DNA from: a virus
Virus record (IMG/VR): IMGVR_UViG_3300032278_000901
Coordinates: 1 to 20,227 of that record
Direction: 5' to 3' (one strand)
Length of the DNA: 20,227 nt
Every line of letters begins with the position of its first letter. Positions within the stretch are counted from its first letter, which is position 1. Both the position numbers and the translations under genes were made by a program. Positions 11,301 through 16,269 of this stretch are shown piece by piece. The notes below the pieces were generated by a model. That model was given only the letters and a program-made list of their open reading frames with translations. It was not told where the DNA came from and did not search any database.

Positions 11301-12821
11301 CAACTCTTCCATCACCGCAGCTGCATCATCCTGGTAAAATTCCTGCACCGCTGCGGAGTCCACATAAACGTCGCTGACCGGACCCTCTTCGGTAACAGCT
11401 TCTACATACTCGCGGTGCCTATCTGGTAATTGTTCTGCTAGGTTGGATTCCTGGGCGTTCTCTCCCAGGGCAGTCATCATCTTTTCGTTAATATCAGCCT
11501 GGCTGACTTTCTTTCGTTCTGCGTAGTACCGAGCCATTCCGCCAGGAGAACCCAGCACCGCAGACCCAGCAAACACTTTAATGCCTATGGTCCCTATCTG
11601 TTTGGCCGCTTCTTTTAGTTTCCTCGGCGTATCTAATTCCGAGTCAATATCCTTTGAGCTTATATGCCTGGCAACTTCTCGACTTAAAAAGTTGTTTATC
11701 TCCTGGAGAACTTCCGTCCCAGCCTCACCTCCGGCAGACTTAAATATAGTCGCTATCGCCAATACCAAAGCCTGTTTCTTGGAAACGGTCCCAAGTTTAG
11801 CCTTCTTAGCAATCGCCTTGACGATCGCTGATTTGATCGGCTTGGTAAACAACCCAATTCCTATCACTTCCAGGGACCCATTCACCCAGCCGACGACATG
11901 AGAGGTATTCTTTGCCAGCCCAGGCTCAAAACCCATGCCTATCATTTCTTTTTCAGCATGGCCAGCTTCAACCTGTCTTGCCTGGTTAAACACTTCTCCC
12001 ATCGCAGCAATCGTACCCATAAGGGTCCCAGCTGCCGGAACGGTTACAAGCTCTTCGGGCAACCCAGCGAGAGGCCCTGCTTGCCCAGCTATAGCCGCAG
12101 TAGTGGCACCACCCAATGCTCCGGCGGATGCCTTTTTCGCAATTTCATCCAGCCCCTCAAACACTTGACCGACCAGCAATGCCGCTTCTCCCAGCGGTCC
12201 TGACGGACCAAAAATACCATCCTTGTCCGCATGGTATCCTTCCAGGATTTTATCGATCTCCTCGATCCTTTTTATACTTTCTAGTTTTTGTGTTTCATTG
12301 AGATTACCTTTGTTGTAGATACGCATTCCTTGTTCGTGAACCAACCGGCCTTCATCGAACATATTCCCCATGTCCTTCCAGATAGTTTCGTACCAGGACA
12401 GGTTCTCTATGTCCTCCGGCACCGCCATGACTTCCGCCAGGGTTCTATCTTTAAGCAACTCTTTGAGGAAAGGAGCTTGCCCCAGGGCTTTATTAGCTTG
12501 GTTGATCTTGATCTGATTCTCTGCAAACTTCGGATCCGCTTCGACTCGTTCCGCTGGCACCTCTAACTCACCAGCCATTTGCTGATTTTTAATTACTTCC
12601 TGCGGATTACCTTCCAGGGATGTTTCCAGGTTATGTTCAACGCGAGCCGCATCTTCCTCTTCCTGGATACCATGCATCGCCTCACGCAACTTCTTGAGGC
12701 CATCGCCTTCTACCGCTAAAGGAGAAAGTCCAGTTTCCTGCTCGCCTGGGTCAGGCTCGCCGATCAACGGTTCATCGAGAACCGGATCGCGTTCCATCTC
12801 ATAGTCAGTCAGTAAACCCAT
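948..12821 (-). CDS. Giant polyvalent internal virion / DNA-ejection protein (T7 gp16 position)
   Basis: A 3,957-residue protein placed like T7 gp16, the largest protein of the ejected inner core, but almost three times its length. ATG at 12821 directly follows the stop of the gp15-like gene (TAAATG), with GGAG 9 bases upstream. Regions in order: acidic leader (1-100); Gly/Ala-rich and hydrophobic stretches (205-275, 310-365, 400-430); a conserved phage segment with an IPLPDYA motif (485-640); an ART-like relic (640-690); a coiled-coil cassette (703-870); ART-like domain (875-1072); Gp88/radical-SAM-like domain (1090-1450); ASCH (1542-1645); long polyvalent domain (1680-2555); HELGH peptidase (2570-2740); GGLSIDDM domain (2834-2925); helical region; C-terminal ejection-protein region (3480-3957). 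I find nine cysteines, seven of them in the Gp88-like domain. No lytic transglycosylase motif is recognisable. It probably enters the host with the DNA; this is inferred from gene order and domain type. Confidence 0.88.
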   Translation of the reverse strand: MGLLTDYEMERDPVLDEPLIGEPDPGEQETGLSPLAVEGDGLKKLREAMHGIQEEEDAARVEHNLETSLEGNPQEVIKNQQMAGELEVPAERVEADPKFAENQIKINQANKALGQAPFLKELLKDRTLAEVMAVPEDIENLSWYETIWKDMGNMFDEGRLVHEQGMRIYNKGNLNETQKLESIKRIEEIDKILEGYHADKDGIFGPSGPLGEAALLVGQVFEGLDEIAKKASAGALGGATTAAIAGQAGPLAGLPEELVTVPAAGTLMGTIAAMGEVFNQARQVEAGHAEKEMIGMGFEPGLAKNTSHVVGWVNGSLEVIGIGLFTKPIKSAIVKAIAKKAKLGTVSKKQALVLAIATIFKSAGGEAGTEVLQEINNFLSREVARHISSKDIDSELDTPRKLKEAAKQIGTIGIKVFAGSAVLGSPGGMARYYAERKKVSQADINEKMMTALGENAQESNLAEQLPDRHREYVEAVTEEGPVSDVYVDSAAVQEFYQDDAAAVMEELGLTDQYETALETDSPIRIPLPDYASNIARNPEAHAALMPHAKFDADGFTPTEARQYVEDAERLDDDAETILRKHMEGQKENDTFDNILNDHRDQLIEGGTSEENATKMATVYATNQRVTAEAMEMSLEEFNNIMSLKVDSIKKPLVMTVEEHQAMGDPTVEELREKGYDGFRVIDGDKTVRNQSLKGLERNRDQQQTQALDQPTAATPSIEDVLHSEQQSVLHTFQDFNLEGLKKKQSFIEKTLANPEGNKKLKDHPRRGTVEEQLARMRLNLVAVKLQIKFLERMDTGEGTGISPEMARFVTTRIDKLNKQLNETKEGSEEHSKLKAEISDAEAGLQKMFEDDPDLAADLKGEKAQTQTLDQAAAAVKAEPGFDAFFEGSQVVDAAGEPLVLYHATQAEEDFGVFKTEAEFDLGSHFGTIEQANNRLGTLATWRREEPLSRIKSAVGMDVKADRDSRIIPVYLSIKNPLRMNDAGDFSDPALFLEAIQEAAVPYEAYKAIKDIVDEGKNIAAVKNKLEELGYDGIVYQNHAEGPGDSYIAFHPEQIKSIHAKKFDPTSPDILEQAAQKGPSRTEETGTLNTPYPEINEAVKETIGRMSKAEAKLFKANMKTHEGTAWAAAAMRGMAIRELFYRAVEGRDVQDIATSKLWGKDDLNRYSMIKAFKHSPEAALKFARSYQFIGDNRKAETDISGSFKNCNPSKDCAIWCYASLANARPAELMKAEFTEWVAENHPDVLADTVAQNYNVTAQGHEGLALRINDKGDLSAAQVVLIKELNRRGIRMQIFSKRPDMLKKVSDFNLKMLSIDASNFNLAMENPDMQLAVTITDGMSESQLEEINDRVAVYLPVNMKGGEITRADVKERFPKVFNKMTKKLCPVDGGKMTTKKGTSFVSIADRTAEEGLWTCTACDKFGAAGCFYGDNKTENVKKVFAQIKQVNGPQEQTRKQVDKSLAEIEQKLKELKDANEIDEKQFTGILRTLYEGKRNIRTEPVQKGEGVVDNETTETTGPHREGGEGVKRDDSGISQELPWNEKGEITKLFIRGPWDEKIISGGKTLEVRGRAIPAKHIGVPIVLKNENNEALGEVVFKGSRQVKTAKEFNKLRKQHQVEKGSEFDFGSRKETHVWEIESVKPYTQPQKLAPMKGQAPFQVEKKIEGPQELYQDEVAEEVNPTWHYSTLADAVHNLKPSKAQPKSAEEWLNIIRKLPKVKAGEIAATGLENYLSLDHRKYLIAEAENKVKLRQEDLNMAQADVGKQRREGYKQYPDVETIIGLRQESLDNAKAELEKVRKMKQPKFTHDQIKQYLNDNGVKLVDVTNGIPQDGSEFAWYEEKMEDIDLAVEERTREIVAEKMDDFVYDLQYGRAVENIKKLKAGADPKEVYADKDTAAQVTVLMDTLTPENFTVVDLVDWEWKAIDKEILEFEAHTPLFGEEVTNPIWIKLREMKREARKQAEADFLDERRQVKREGVTKFTEWMHEGGKDYVEWLITLPENKMAVAVPAKAHALREKIIKWAEMKAKDAPGGGNQSQRRAAWLAEFKDSARSANFLALKSNSDIFTKEELNYYWQNETRYFTVLSVVPGPVHGSYSGRFSDPPVKEFKHDSHFPNPNILVHVRADERVGFVKYEKDQPALVAKREEMARLDKELTAIRKKMYGTPATSQHFLELEKQEKEVVDALNDARNALHQEETAAMGEGEHARVLYLQELQSDWADARRAMTVPVTTDYDPPPAPFIDDTKEYTALALKRMIHHAISNGFDRIEWTSGLQQDTRYDMERFISGIIWNPDTKVLRARPRGEKEFVEIADHVEEADLPKYIGGDAAARLIRSEPPTPIVLAKFEKAKFERKEAQHKYKAAQIEQTILYNEFKSKYQISAGFGAKVTDSIVDLGAEIFLDKQNPKRDKSKTRNMHLTLWEKLFNHSKTDLPKDAVLELATAAHKFEMDKKAAMGIETVAIRKITLLEQETGSVIEDLEANDKALSGIEVQVATDGMKDYYDKILPSVAKDVLKKLGVKNAKIDPAGDLTPEEYTRGFQPGFDLAQVREALTDEEGKTKRIALFQEKQGLKRGALQFGPDISKGDNVILLLENADLSTYLHELGHFFYEQLRYLANQPNAPQKIKDDMDKLLKFVGGEKLDLAAWNNMTLEERRTGHEKVARAFEAYLFEGNAPTLELQGIFRSFAEWMKRIYTTIRSGLKVSLSDEVREVFDRMLATEEEIANAREINRMKPLFENNEVIKMDPDRWLEYQRAVTNDVEEADEKLRTKSLDNMKWLRIGTNRILLEKKREIRSQREAVKNEAEQTVAEKQEYKLVAWLRQPVDKKKTTKSHKTDVTPEVDSLFVAIGKLGGIKQDELYAQWGVDKKTEYGTFRKVARTTGGLSIDDMGTQLVQYGYLHPLAQDGKYESHVFEDLFINEIAGRKHNSIQNDQYEASEAYEDNYFKFAQEEGQQGNLEDAPHQKISIQSLIDTFGNEEDAIWKTLPKGRWGLISDSEDAINVNLLKDLAGYSSADEMIHAIVKAKPMREAIEEETDRRMLELFGTLGDRASIDKAVDEALHNEARTKAVHAELSALAKRVGKGNVLMKAARAWAEEKIGRMKIMDIKPSQFAAAEARANRLAENALKRGNLDEATDHKRAAVLNHHFAKVASKALEEVDRNVRFFNRLDSKGARKAIEPEYMIEIDRLLGKFDIRKSVTQKALKRRETLGAWVQAELAKGNNPNVDPRLLGEIELTHYRQVPMDEFRGLYDTIKNIDHLGRLKNQLLLEQEKRDLQSAVNEITLTINATAKKKKIKDSDKRLGLNNPQDQWKKDKLNFMAEHRKFGNIGRVFDGLKNGPFWQFVTKKMNAQADWQAEMQEKANIKLGELFSVYNTLEFTTLKGGLYKLEYVPDIDISLSKQERIMIALNWGNETNRARVTDGFGLTASDVESHILSTLDERDWTFVQGMWDYIEEYWALIEAKERRVTGVAPEKVEALPVNTGTAVGQIRGGYFPITFDQDESNIAFDNLAKTAADQARLGAAGRSTTARGHTEARSQGPVNIKIKADFGVIFSHVHQVIHDLAWHEWLIDTNKILGHQDMVDAITAHYGAATYKALKNTVIDIAAGDVPSVQTHERAMNWLRQGMSIAAMGWNLGTSLLQPLGLTQSMVRVGPIYVAKAMLRFFSGAATMDGTVKFMYEHSSFMRLRGKTMNREINEIRNKIAGTGFVSKARGPIDDTFFYLIAKAQLMADIPTWLGAYEKAQAENASEQDAIAMADQAVIDSQGSGHIKDLASIQRGGPLKKLWTNFMSYFQTTYNLSTDSIKGTNFKSPTSIARLGVDFLLLYTIPILIEEYVRGALLRGECDDGKDWACMREKIVRDHIAYPLSGIFIGREFVGMAQGFSQYQGPAGMRGIAELSKFATQVGQMENDEKLWKAANKTGGVFFHWPAVQVERVIWGSLDLAEGKTDKVTAPLFGYSKQ
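4047..4322 (-). other. Polyvalent-protein-associated GGLSIDDM domain (residues 2834-2925)
   Basis: A compact segment of about 90 residues with an IGKLGGIKQDEL motif, then TTGGLSIDDM, then QLVQYGYL, then FEDLFINEIAG. This order (Lys-Leu-Gly-Gly, then Gly-Gly-x-Ser-x-Asp-x-Met, then Gly-Tyr) recurs in many giant phage and mobile-element proteins next to metallopeptidase domains, as here. Its function is not known to me. Confidence 0.5.
4602..5114 (-). other. HELGH zincin-type metallopeptidase domain (residues 2570-2740)
   Basis: The HExxH motif is HELGH at residues 2598-2602, preceded by a hydrophobic strand (ILLLENADLSTYL). About 55 residues later comes HEKVARAFEAYLFEG (2654-2668), whose Glu2662 is a plausible third zinc ligand. 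FAEWMKRIY follows near 2682. This arrangement is typical of the peptidase domains found in polyvalent phage proteins. It could process the giant protein itself, other core proteins or a host protein; the sequence does not decide. Confidence 0.75.
5157..7784 (-). other. Long conserved phage polyvalent domain, ELQSDW type (residues 1680-2555)
   Basis: Conserved blocks appear in the order seen in many giant phage proteins: SAEEWLNIIRKLPKVKAGE then GLENYL (1701-1729); FTHDQIKQYLNDNGVKL (1802-1818); SHFPNPNILVHVR (2108-2120); YLQELQSDWADARR (2207-2220); APFIDDTKEYTALALKRM (2235-2252); IEWTSGLQQDTRY (2264-2276); and VATDGMKDYYDKILPSVAKD (2489-2508). Between blocks lie charged helical insertions at about 1735-1800, 1930-2060, 2140-2200 and 2335-2475, which make the domain unusually long. 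The family is widespread but has no assigned activity that I know of. Confidence 0.65.
7887..8198 (-). other. ASCH (PUA-like) domain (residues 1542-1645)
   Basis: The segment begins ITKLFIRGPWDEKIISGGKT and contains the ASCH signature G-x-K-x-x-E-x-R at Gly1559, Lys1561, Glu1564 and Arg1566. A strand follows (VPIVLKN), then ALGEVVFKG, and the segment closes with HVWEIESVKPY. ASCH domains are beta-barrel folds related to PUA and are thought to bind RNA or modified bases. Its target here is unknown. Confidence 0.7.
8472..9554 (-). other. Gp88/radical-SAM-like cysteine domain (residues 1090-1450)
   Basis: After a helical lead-in (1090-1190) the segment shows Cys1205-x5-Cys1211-x3-Cys1215-Tyr, then LALRINDKGDLS (1262-1273), then MQIFSKRPDMLKKV (1290-1303), LSIDASN (1311-1317) and YLPVNM. 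It closes with Cys1383 and Cys1413-x2-Cys1416-x7-Cys1424. The order (cysteine trio with CY, Arg-to-Gly-Asp strand, SKRP strand, C-terminal cysteine cluster) resembles mycobacteriophage L5 Gp88-type proteins, which look like radical-SAM-type TIM barrels. The first trio is not the classical CxxxCxxC, so SAM chemistry is unproven. A bound Fe-S cluster or zinc is likely, because nearly all cysteines of the giant protein are here. Confidence 0.55.
9606..10214 (-). other. ADP-ribosyltransferase-like domain of polyvalent type (residues 870-1072)
   Basis: The domain starts GFDAFFEGSQVVDAAGEPLV, followed by the YHAT motif (901-904), FGTIEQANNRL (925-935), VYLSIKNPLRM (969-979), LGYDGIVYQN (1028-1037) and YIAFHPEQIKS (1046-1056). 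This is the pattern of ART-type domains found in polyvalent phage and conjugative-element proteins, which are predicted to transfer ADP-ribose from NAD to a protein. A catalytic Glu cannot be assigned by eye. If active, it would modify host targets upon ejection, as T4 Alt does. Confidence 0.7.
10201..10232 (-). repeat. Imperfect 32-bp direct repeat, copy 2 (in gene order)
   Basis: This 32-base segment matches 10684-10715 at 28 of 32 positions. It encodes giant-protein residues 864-874 (QTQTLDQAAAA). It lies directly in front of the intact ART-like domain and 483 bases, or exactly 161 codons, after the other copy. Confidence 0.75.
10684..10715 (-). repeat. Imperfect 32-bp direct repeat, copy 1 (in gene order)
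   Basis: This is the partner of 10201-10232, encoding residues 703-713 (QTQALDQPTAA). It lies just after the short ART-like relic at residues 640-690. The DNA between the copies is AT-rich: by hand count about 32% GC at 10321-10620, against 45-57% in two other 60-base lines counted from the same gene. It encodes a charged coiled-coil segment. The copies probably mark the ends of an inserted or duplicated cassette. Confidence 0.75.
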
Positions 12822-15254
12822 TTATTCGTTCTCCGATTTTAATTCTTCAGCTTGTTTAATAATATAATCATAAGCCTTCGCTGCGTATGGTCCATAATCA
12901 CGCAGAATGATTGGCCTGGCTTTCTTCATACCGGACACGCTCAGCCCTCGGCTATGCTCTAGCAAGGTTCTGCCGGAAATAGTTTTATTCCCATCCGGGT
13001 TTTCTATACGGACAGAACTTAGAACAACCTTCGGATGTTGCCCTCGCCAAAATTCAGCCAGAACTTGATAAGTATCGACCTGACCGCTTGCCTTGATCTC
13101 ACCGGCCAACTGCCTGGAAGTTTTGCTGTCCATCTCACTAAGCCATACTTCTATTTTGTTGATAGGCACAACTTCATCGTCTACCAGGACATACATGTTT
13201 TTAGTTTGTACTCCGTCTGCCAGGGCCTTGTCGTAATACTCATCAGCATCATCGCCAAACTGAAAAAATCCTTCCTGCGGATCGGGTTTATCCCCTGGGT
13301 CTGCATAATAAATCTTATTGTTAGCAATGCGTCTTGCCACGGTTGTTTTTACATGGGGAGGCATATCACTACCCCAATCACGTTTCCAGTTATCTTCCTC
13401 ACGCTCTGCCGCACTCCCCAAAACTGCGAACAACTGGACATTGTCTATTTTCTTCTTATTGGTTGCCGCTATCAATTCGTTATCCAGCCGCGTTGTAATG
13501 CCGCGTCCTTGAGTCGCGGTACTAGCAACGGCAATCGGATATTTCTTTTCCAGTTGTTTTTCGTATTGAGGGGTTAGCGTCCTCTCGACAATCGCTTTAA
13601 ACTCTTTATCATCTGGCTTTCTCCCATTGTTTTTCGGGTCTGCTGTAAAAGCATCGACTTCGGTTTGGACCGCTTCCCTAGCCGTTCCTCGCATCGGTGC
13701 GTAGTCTGCTCCTGTCCAACCCCACCTATCAAACCTGTCTGCCAGCCTGTCTTTCCGGCTGCCTTCCGCTCCCTCTTTCAGTAGAGTAGTTTTTCTTCGC
13801 ATGAAAGATTGCAGGGCTTGTTGTCTAAGTTTGCCGCCAAACTCTCTCTCTATATTAAGAGCCTTGAATTTAGCCGGATTGTTGTAATACATTTTCTCCA
13901 GGATTTCATAATTAGTAGAATGTACTTCTTCTGGAATATTCTGGACTCCTAGAAGTTGCTGTTTGAGTTCAGCATCCAGTTGGTTTTTTTCGGTGACCCC
14001 CAGGTTATCGTAGTGAGCTTGCATCGATGGCGGCAGGTTGTTAAAGTCAATCGGAGTGCCAGCGTCCCCACCTTCTATCGAAACTTGTCCATCTTTGACG
14101 TTTAACTGGATTTGTGGGTTAATACCCTTGTTTTGTCTTATCCACTCGAAAACAGCATTGGCGGAGTTCTCGGTCCTTTTCGCATCGCCTTTAGCCGCTG
14201 CCGTTTCTAAATAACGGTACTTAACCATCGCCGCACTTGAAATTTCCTTATTTTTCTCACCGAATATAATGGTCAAAGGATTGTTAGACTCCAATGCCTT
14301 GGCTGCCAGTGAAGAGGACTCAACATCCACCGTTTCTTTCCACATCCTGTTCCCTATGGTTTTGCGAGTTGCCTGGTTAATATCTTTCTTATGTGTTTCA
14401 AAATATTGTTTGGCGGTCTGCAAATTCTCGGCGCGTTTATCTCCGCTGTTTAAAAGATTATCAATCACGCCCTGGTGTACCGTGGACTTGTATACATGTA
14501 TATCTATCGCGAGAGAGTTTTTATCGGTCAGCCCCATGGCCTTCGCATTCGCCCTGATCGCATTAACTCCTTCCAAGATATGTTTGGTGCGTTTTGCATC
14601 AGCCCCTGGCGTTCCAGTACCTGCCTGGATTGCCTCTGTCGCAGCCCACTCTGCCGCTTTCTTGTTAGACGCGATCATCGCTGTTACTCGTTCTTTATCT
14701 TCATGCAGCCCGATCGCATGCAGGTGAGCGGATCGACGATCCTTGATGATCGTATCTACCGCCAGTTTTTGTCGGCCATCCATCTCTTGGTACTTATCAA
14801 GAAAATCATTATGCAACCTTGACATCTCCCCACGTTGTGTAAAGGCGGCCTGGGCATCAGGGTCTTTCTCATCCCAGAGAATCTCTGCCCCTTCTGGGCG
14901 ATGGTAATCATCTATCTGGTTTGGCCTTAAAGGGGACTTATAGTTTTCCCAAAGAGAAGATTCTCTACCTAATATCCCTTTTGCATTGTTACCTCTTTTA
15001 TTAGAAGCAGATCGTTTCCGCGCAAACTCGTATTCCTTCCAGGCGGACGATGCGTCCTGCACAATCGTCAGGTCCAACTGGTTTTGTTTAGCAATCACAA
15101 AGTCCTGTATTTTATCCGCTGCTACACCGAACATTTTAGCAAGTTCCACTTCCTCCCCTCCCAGGTTCTCGATCGTAGCGGTATTACGAAACGAAGGGGC
15201 GTTAAGTGGTTTTAGTTTTACAGTTGGCTCATTAACGAAAGGCATTCTTGGCAT
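12822..15254 (-). CDS. Internal virion protein, T7 gp15-like position (810 aa)
   Basis: Probable inner-core and ejection protein. In T7, gp15 (747 aa) forms a tube with gp16 across the periplasm; the length here (810 aa) is similar. The protein is mostly charged helix with no transmembrane segment, no recognisable enzyme motif and no cysteine that I can find. The N-terminus (PTVKLKPLNAPSF, then LGGEEVELAKMFG) resembles internal virion proteins of marine podoviruses. The assignment rests mainly on its place between gp14-like and gp16-like genes. ATG at 15254 lies 5 bases after the gp14-like stop with only a weak AGG upstream; ATG at 15245 is an alternative. Its TAA is directly followed by the ATG of the giant gene, suggesting translational coupling. 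Confidence 0.72.
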   Translation of the reverse strand: MPRMPFVNEPTVKLKPLNAPSFRNTATIENLGGEEVELAKMFGVAADKIQDFVIAKQNQLDLTIVQDASSAWKEYEFARKRSASNKRGNNAKGILGRESSLWENYKSPLRPNQIDDYHRPEGAEILWDEKDPDAQAAFTQRGEMSRLHNDFLDKYQEMDGRQKLAVDTIIKDRRSAHLHAIGLHEDKERVTAMIASNKKAAEWAATEAIQAGTGTPGADAKRTKHILEGVNAIRANAKAMGLTDKNSLAIDIHVYKSTVHQGVIDNLLNSGDKRAENLQTAKQYFETHKKDINQATRKTIGNRMWKETVDVESSSLAAKALESNNPLTIIFGEKNKEISSAAMVKYRYLETAAAKGDAKRTENSANAVFEWIRQNKGINPQIQLNVKDGQVSIEGGDAGTPIDFNNLPPSMQAHYDNLGVTEKNQLDAELKQQLLGVQNIPEEVHSTNYEILEKMYYNNPAKFKALNIEREFGGKLRQQALQSFMRRKTTLLKEGAEGSRKDRLADRFDRWGWTGADYAPMRGTAREAVQTEVDAFTADPKNNGRKPDDKEFKAIVERTLTPQYEKQLEKKYPIAVASTATQGRGITTRLDNELIAATNKKKIDNVQLFAVLGSAAEREEDNWKRDWGSDMPPHVKTTVARRIANNKIYYADPGDKPDPQEGFFQFGDDADEYYDKALADGVQTKNMYVLVDDEVVPINKIEVWLSEMDSKTSRQLAGEIKASGQVDTYQVLAEFWRGQHPKVVLSSVRIENPDGNKTISGRTLLEHSRGLSVSGMKKARPIILRDYGPYAAKAYDYIIKQAEELKSENE

Positions 15255-15259
15255 ATTAT

Positions 15260-15778
15260 TTAACCTATTTTTGAATATTTGTATCCAGCGTAATCACCGG
15301 CGGAACCTAACAAGCTCGACATAAACGCCATTGTTCCTGCTCTACTAGGGCTGATAGTCGATGCCTTTGCTGACGCGATATCTGCTTCGTTTTTATAATT
15401 AAATTTCTTGATATTTAATCCAAACACTTCGTTGTCGGTATTCGCCGCAATCGCTTCTCGATCAACCGCCTCGATCACGTTGGTACTCAACAATATATCC
15501 AGCGGTGTTCCGCCGGTCATCAGGATATTCCTGGAACCCCAGCCAGCCTTTTGGCTTGCCTTCATGTGCTTGTACCTTAACCGGTTGGCATTCTCTTCGG
15601 CGCGACCACGTTTCTCGGCGTTGCGTATTTCCGCCATCGTCAGTATCTGGTTGTTCTGCGCGTTTTGGATAATGTGATGGTAGTAGGATAGCTCGGTAGT
15701 GGCTTCTGCCGTTGCCCCATAACTAGCCATCCCTGCCTTGAACATACTTGTCGCTGCGAACATCGTTCCAAAACTCAT
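15260..15778 (-). CDS. Internal virion protein, T7 gp14-like (172 aa)
   Basis: A small core protein expected to be ejected first and to form the pore in the outer membrane, as T7 gp14 does (196 aa). The N-terminus is Ala/Gly/Met-rich and amphipathic (MFAATSMFKAGMASYGATAE). Then comes a helix rich in Asn, Gln, Arg and Glu (about 37-80), a GTPLDILLSTNVIEAVDREA motif near 100, and a Gly/Ala-rich C-terminus (SLLGSAGDYAGYKY). This layout is common to gp14-like proteins of marine podoviruses. It has no cysteine. Its ATG overlaps the GNAT stop (ATGA, 4 bases), with GGGAG upstream, so the two genes are translationally linked. Confidence 0.72.
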   Translation of the reverse strand: MSFGTMFAATSMFKAGMASYGATAEATTELSYYHHIIQNAQNNQILTMAEIRNAEKRGRAEENANRLRYKHMKASQKAGWGSRNILMTGGTPLDILLSTNVIEAVDREAIAANTDNEVFGLNIKKFNYKNEADIASAKASTISPSRAGTMAFMSSLLGSAGDYAGYKYSKIG

Positions 15779-16269
15779 TTTCCGGCTCCCTTGTGATATT
15801 TATTAATCTGGTAACCCTCTAACTTGTAGCCCAGTTTCTCGTAGAGTTTTAAAGTTCTCTCAGCGTCCACTCCGGTTGATATCCCGAACCTAAGAACTTC
15901 GGCCCCATTCGCGAAAGCCCAACTCTCAAACGCTTTAATCAACCGATAGGCTGCGGTCCCACCACGCCTGGATTTTGTTACAAACAAACAAAGGTCATTC
16001 GCCATCAGCGCATTCCCAAAGTAATGAGGGACAATCACCCCACAAAACATTCCTATCGCTTCGCCGTTGACTTCCGCCAGGAACGATGCCCCATGCTCGG
16101 TCATAGATGGGGAAGCTGCCAATGCTGTCAATTTCGCTTCATCAAAGTCAATCATGTCGAAAGTAGGGGCCTCTTCATGCATTTCCCTTCCCAGCCTCAC
16201 CAATGAAGGAATATCATCGGTATCTGCCTTTCTTATCACCATGGCGGTTTTTGTTTTAGGCTGCGCCAA
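15775..16269 (-). CDS. GNAT-family N-acetyltransferase (TTG start)
   Basis: Predicted acetyl-CoA-dependent N-acetyltransferase of about 164 residues. Counting from the upstream TTG at 16275, residues 13-32 give the first strand and helix (VIRKADTDDIPSLVRLGREM), 63-80 the paired strands, NDLCLFV (93-99) leads into the acetyl-CoA loop SRRGGTAAYRL (102-112), and LYEKLGYK (144-151) is a typical GNAT C-terminal motif. The start is uncertain. TTG at 16275 touches the GGAGG (16276-16280) and is too close. TTG at 16269 has a 6-base gap and is chosen here. ATG at 16242 gives a normal GNAT start (MVIRKA) but has no ribosome binding site. The gene overlaps the nozzle gene by 14 bases and the gp14-like gene by 4, so it belongs to the virion operon. 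Substrate unknown. Confidence 0.85.
   Translation of the reverse strand: MAQPKTKTAMVIRKADTDDIPSLVRLGREMHEEAPTFDMIDFDEAKLTALAASPSMTEHGASFLAEVNGEAIGMFCGVIVPHYFGNALMANDLCLFVTKSRRGGTAAYRLIKAFESWAFANGAEVLRFGISTGVDAERTLKLYEKLGYKLEGYQINKYHKGAGK

Noticed and set aside
948-12821. Giant gene as an N4-type virion RNA polymerase
   Set aside because: Size and virion location would fit, but I see no single-subunit polymerase motifs. The recognisable domains are of polyvalent and gp16-like type.
13035-13577. 180-codon plus-strand open frame
   Set aside because: Antisense shadow inside the gp15-like gene, which has continuous coding character through the region.
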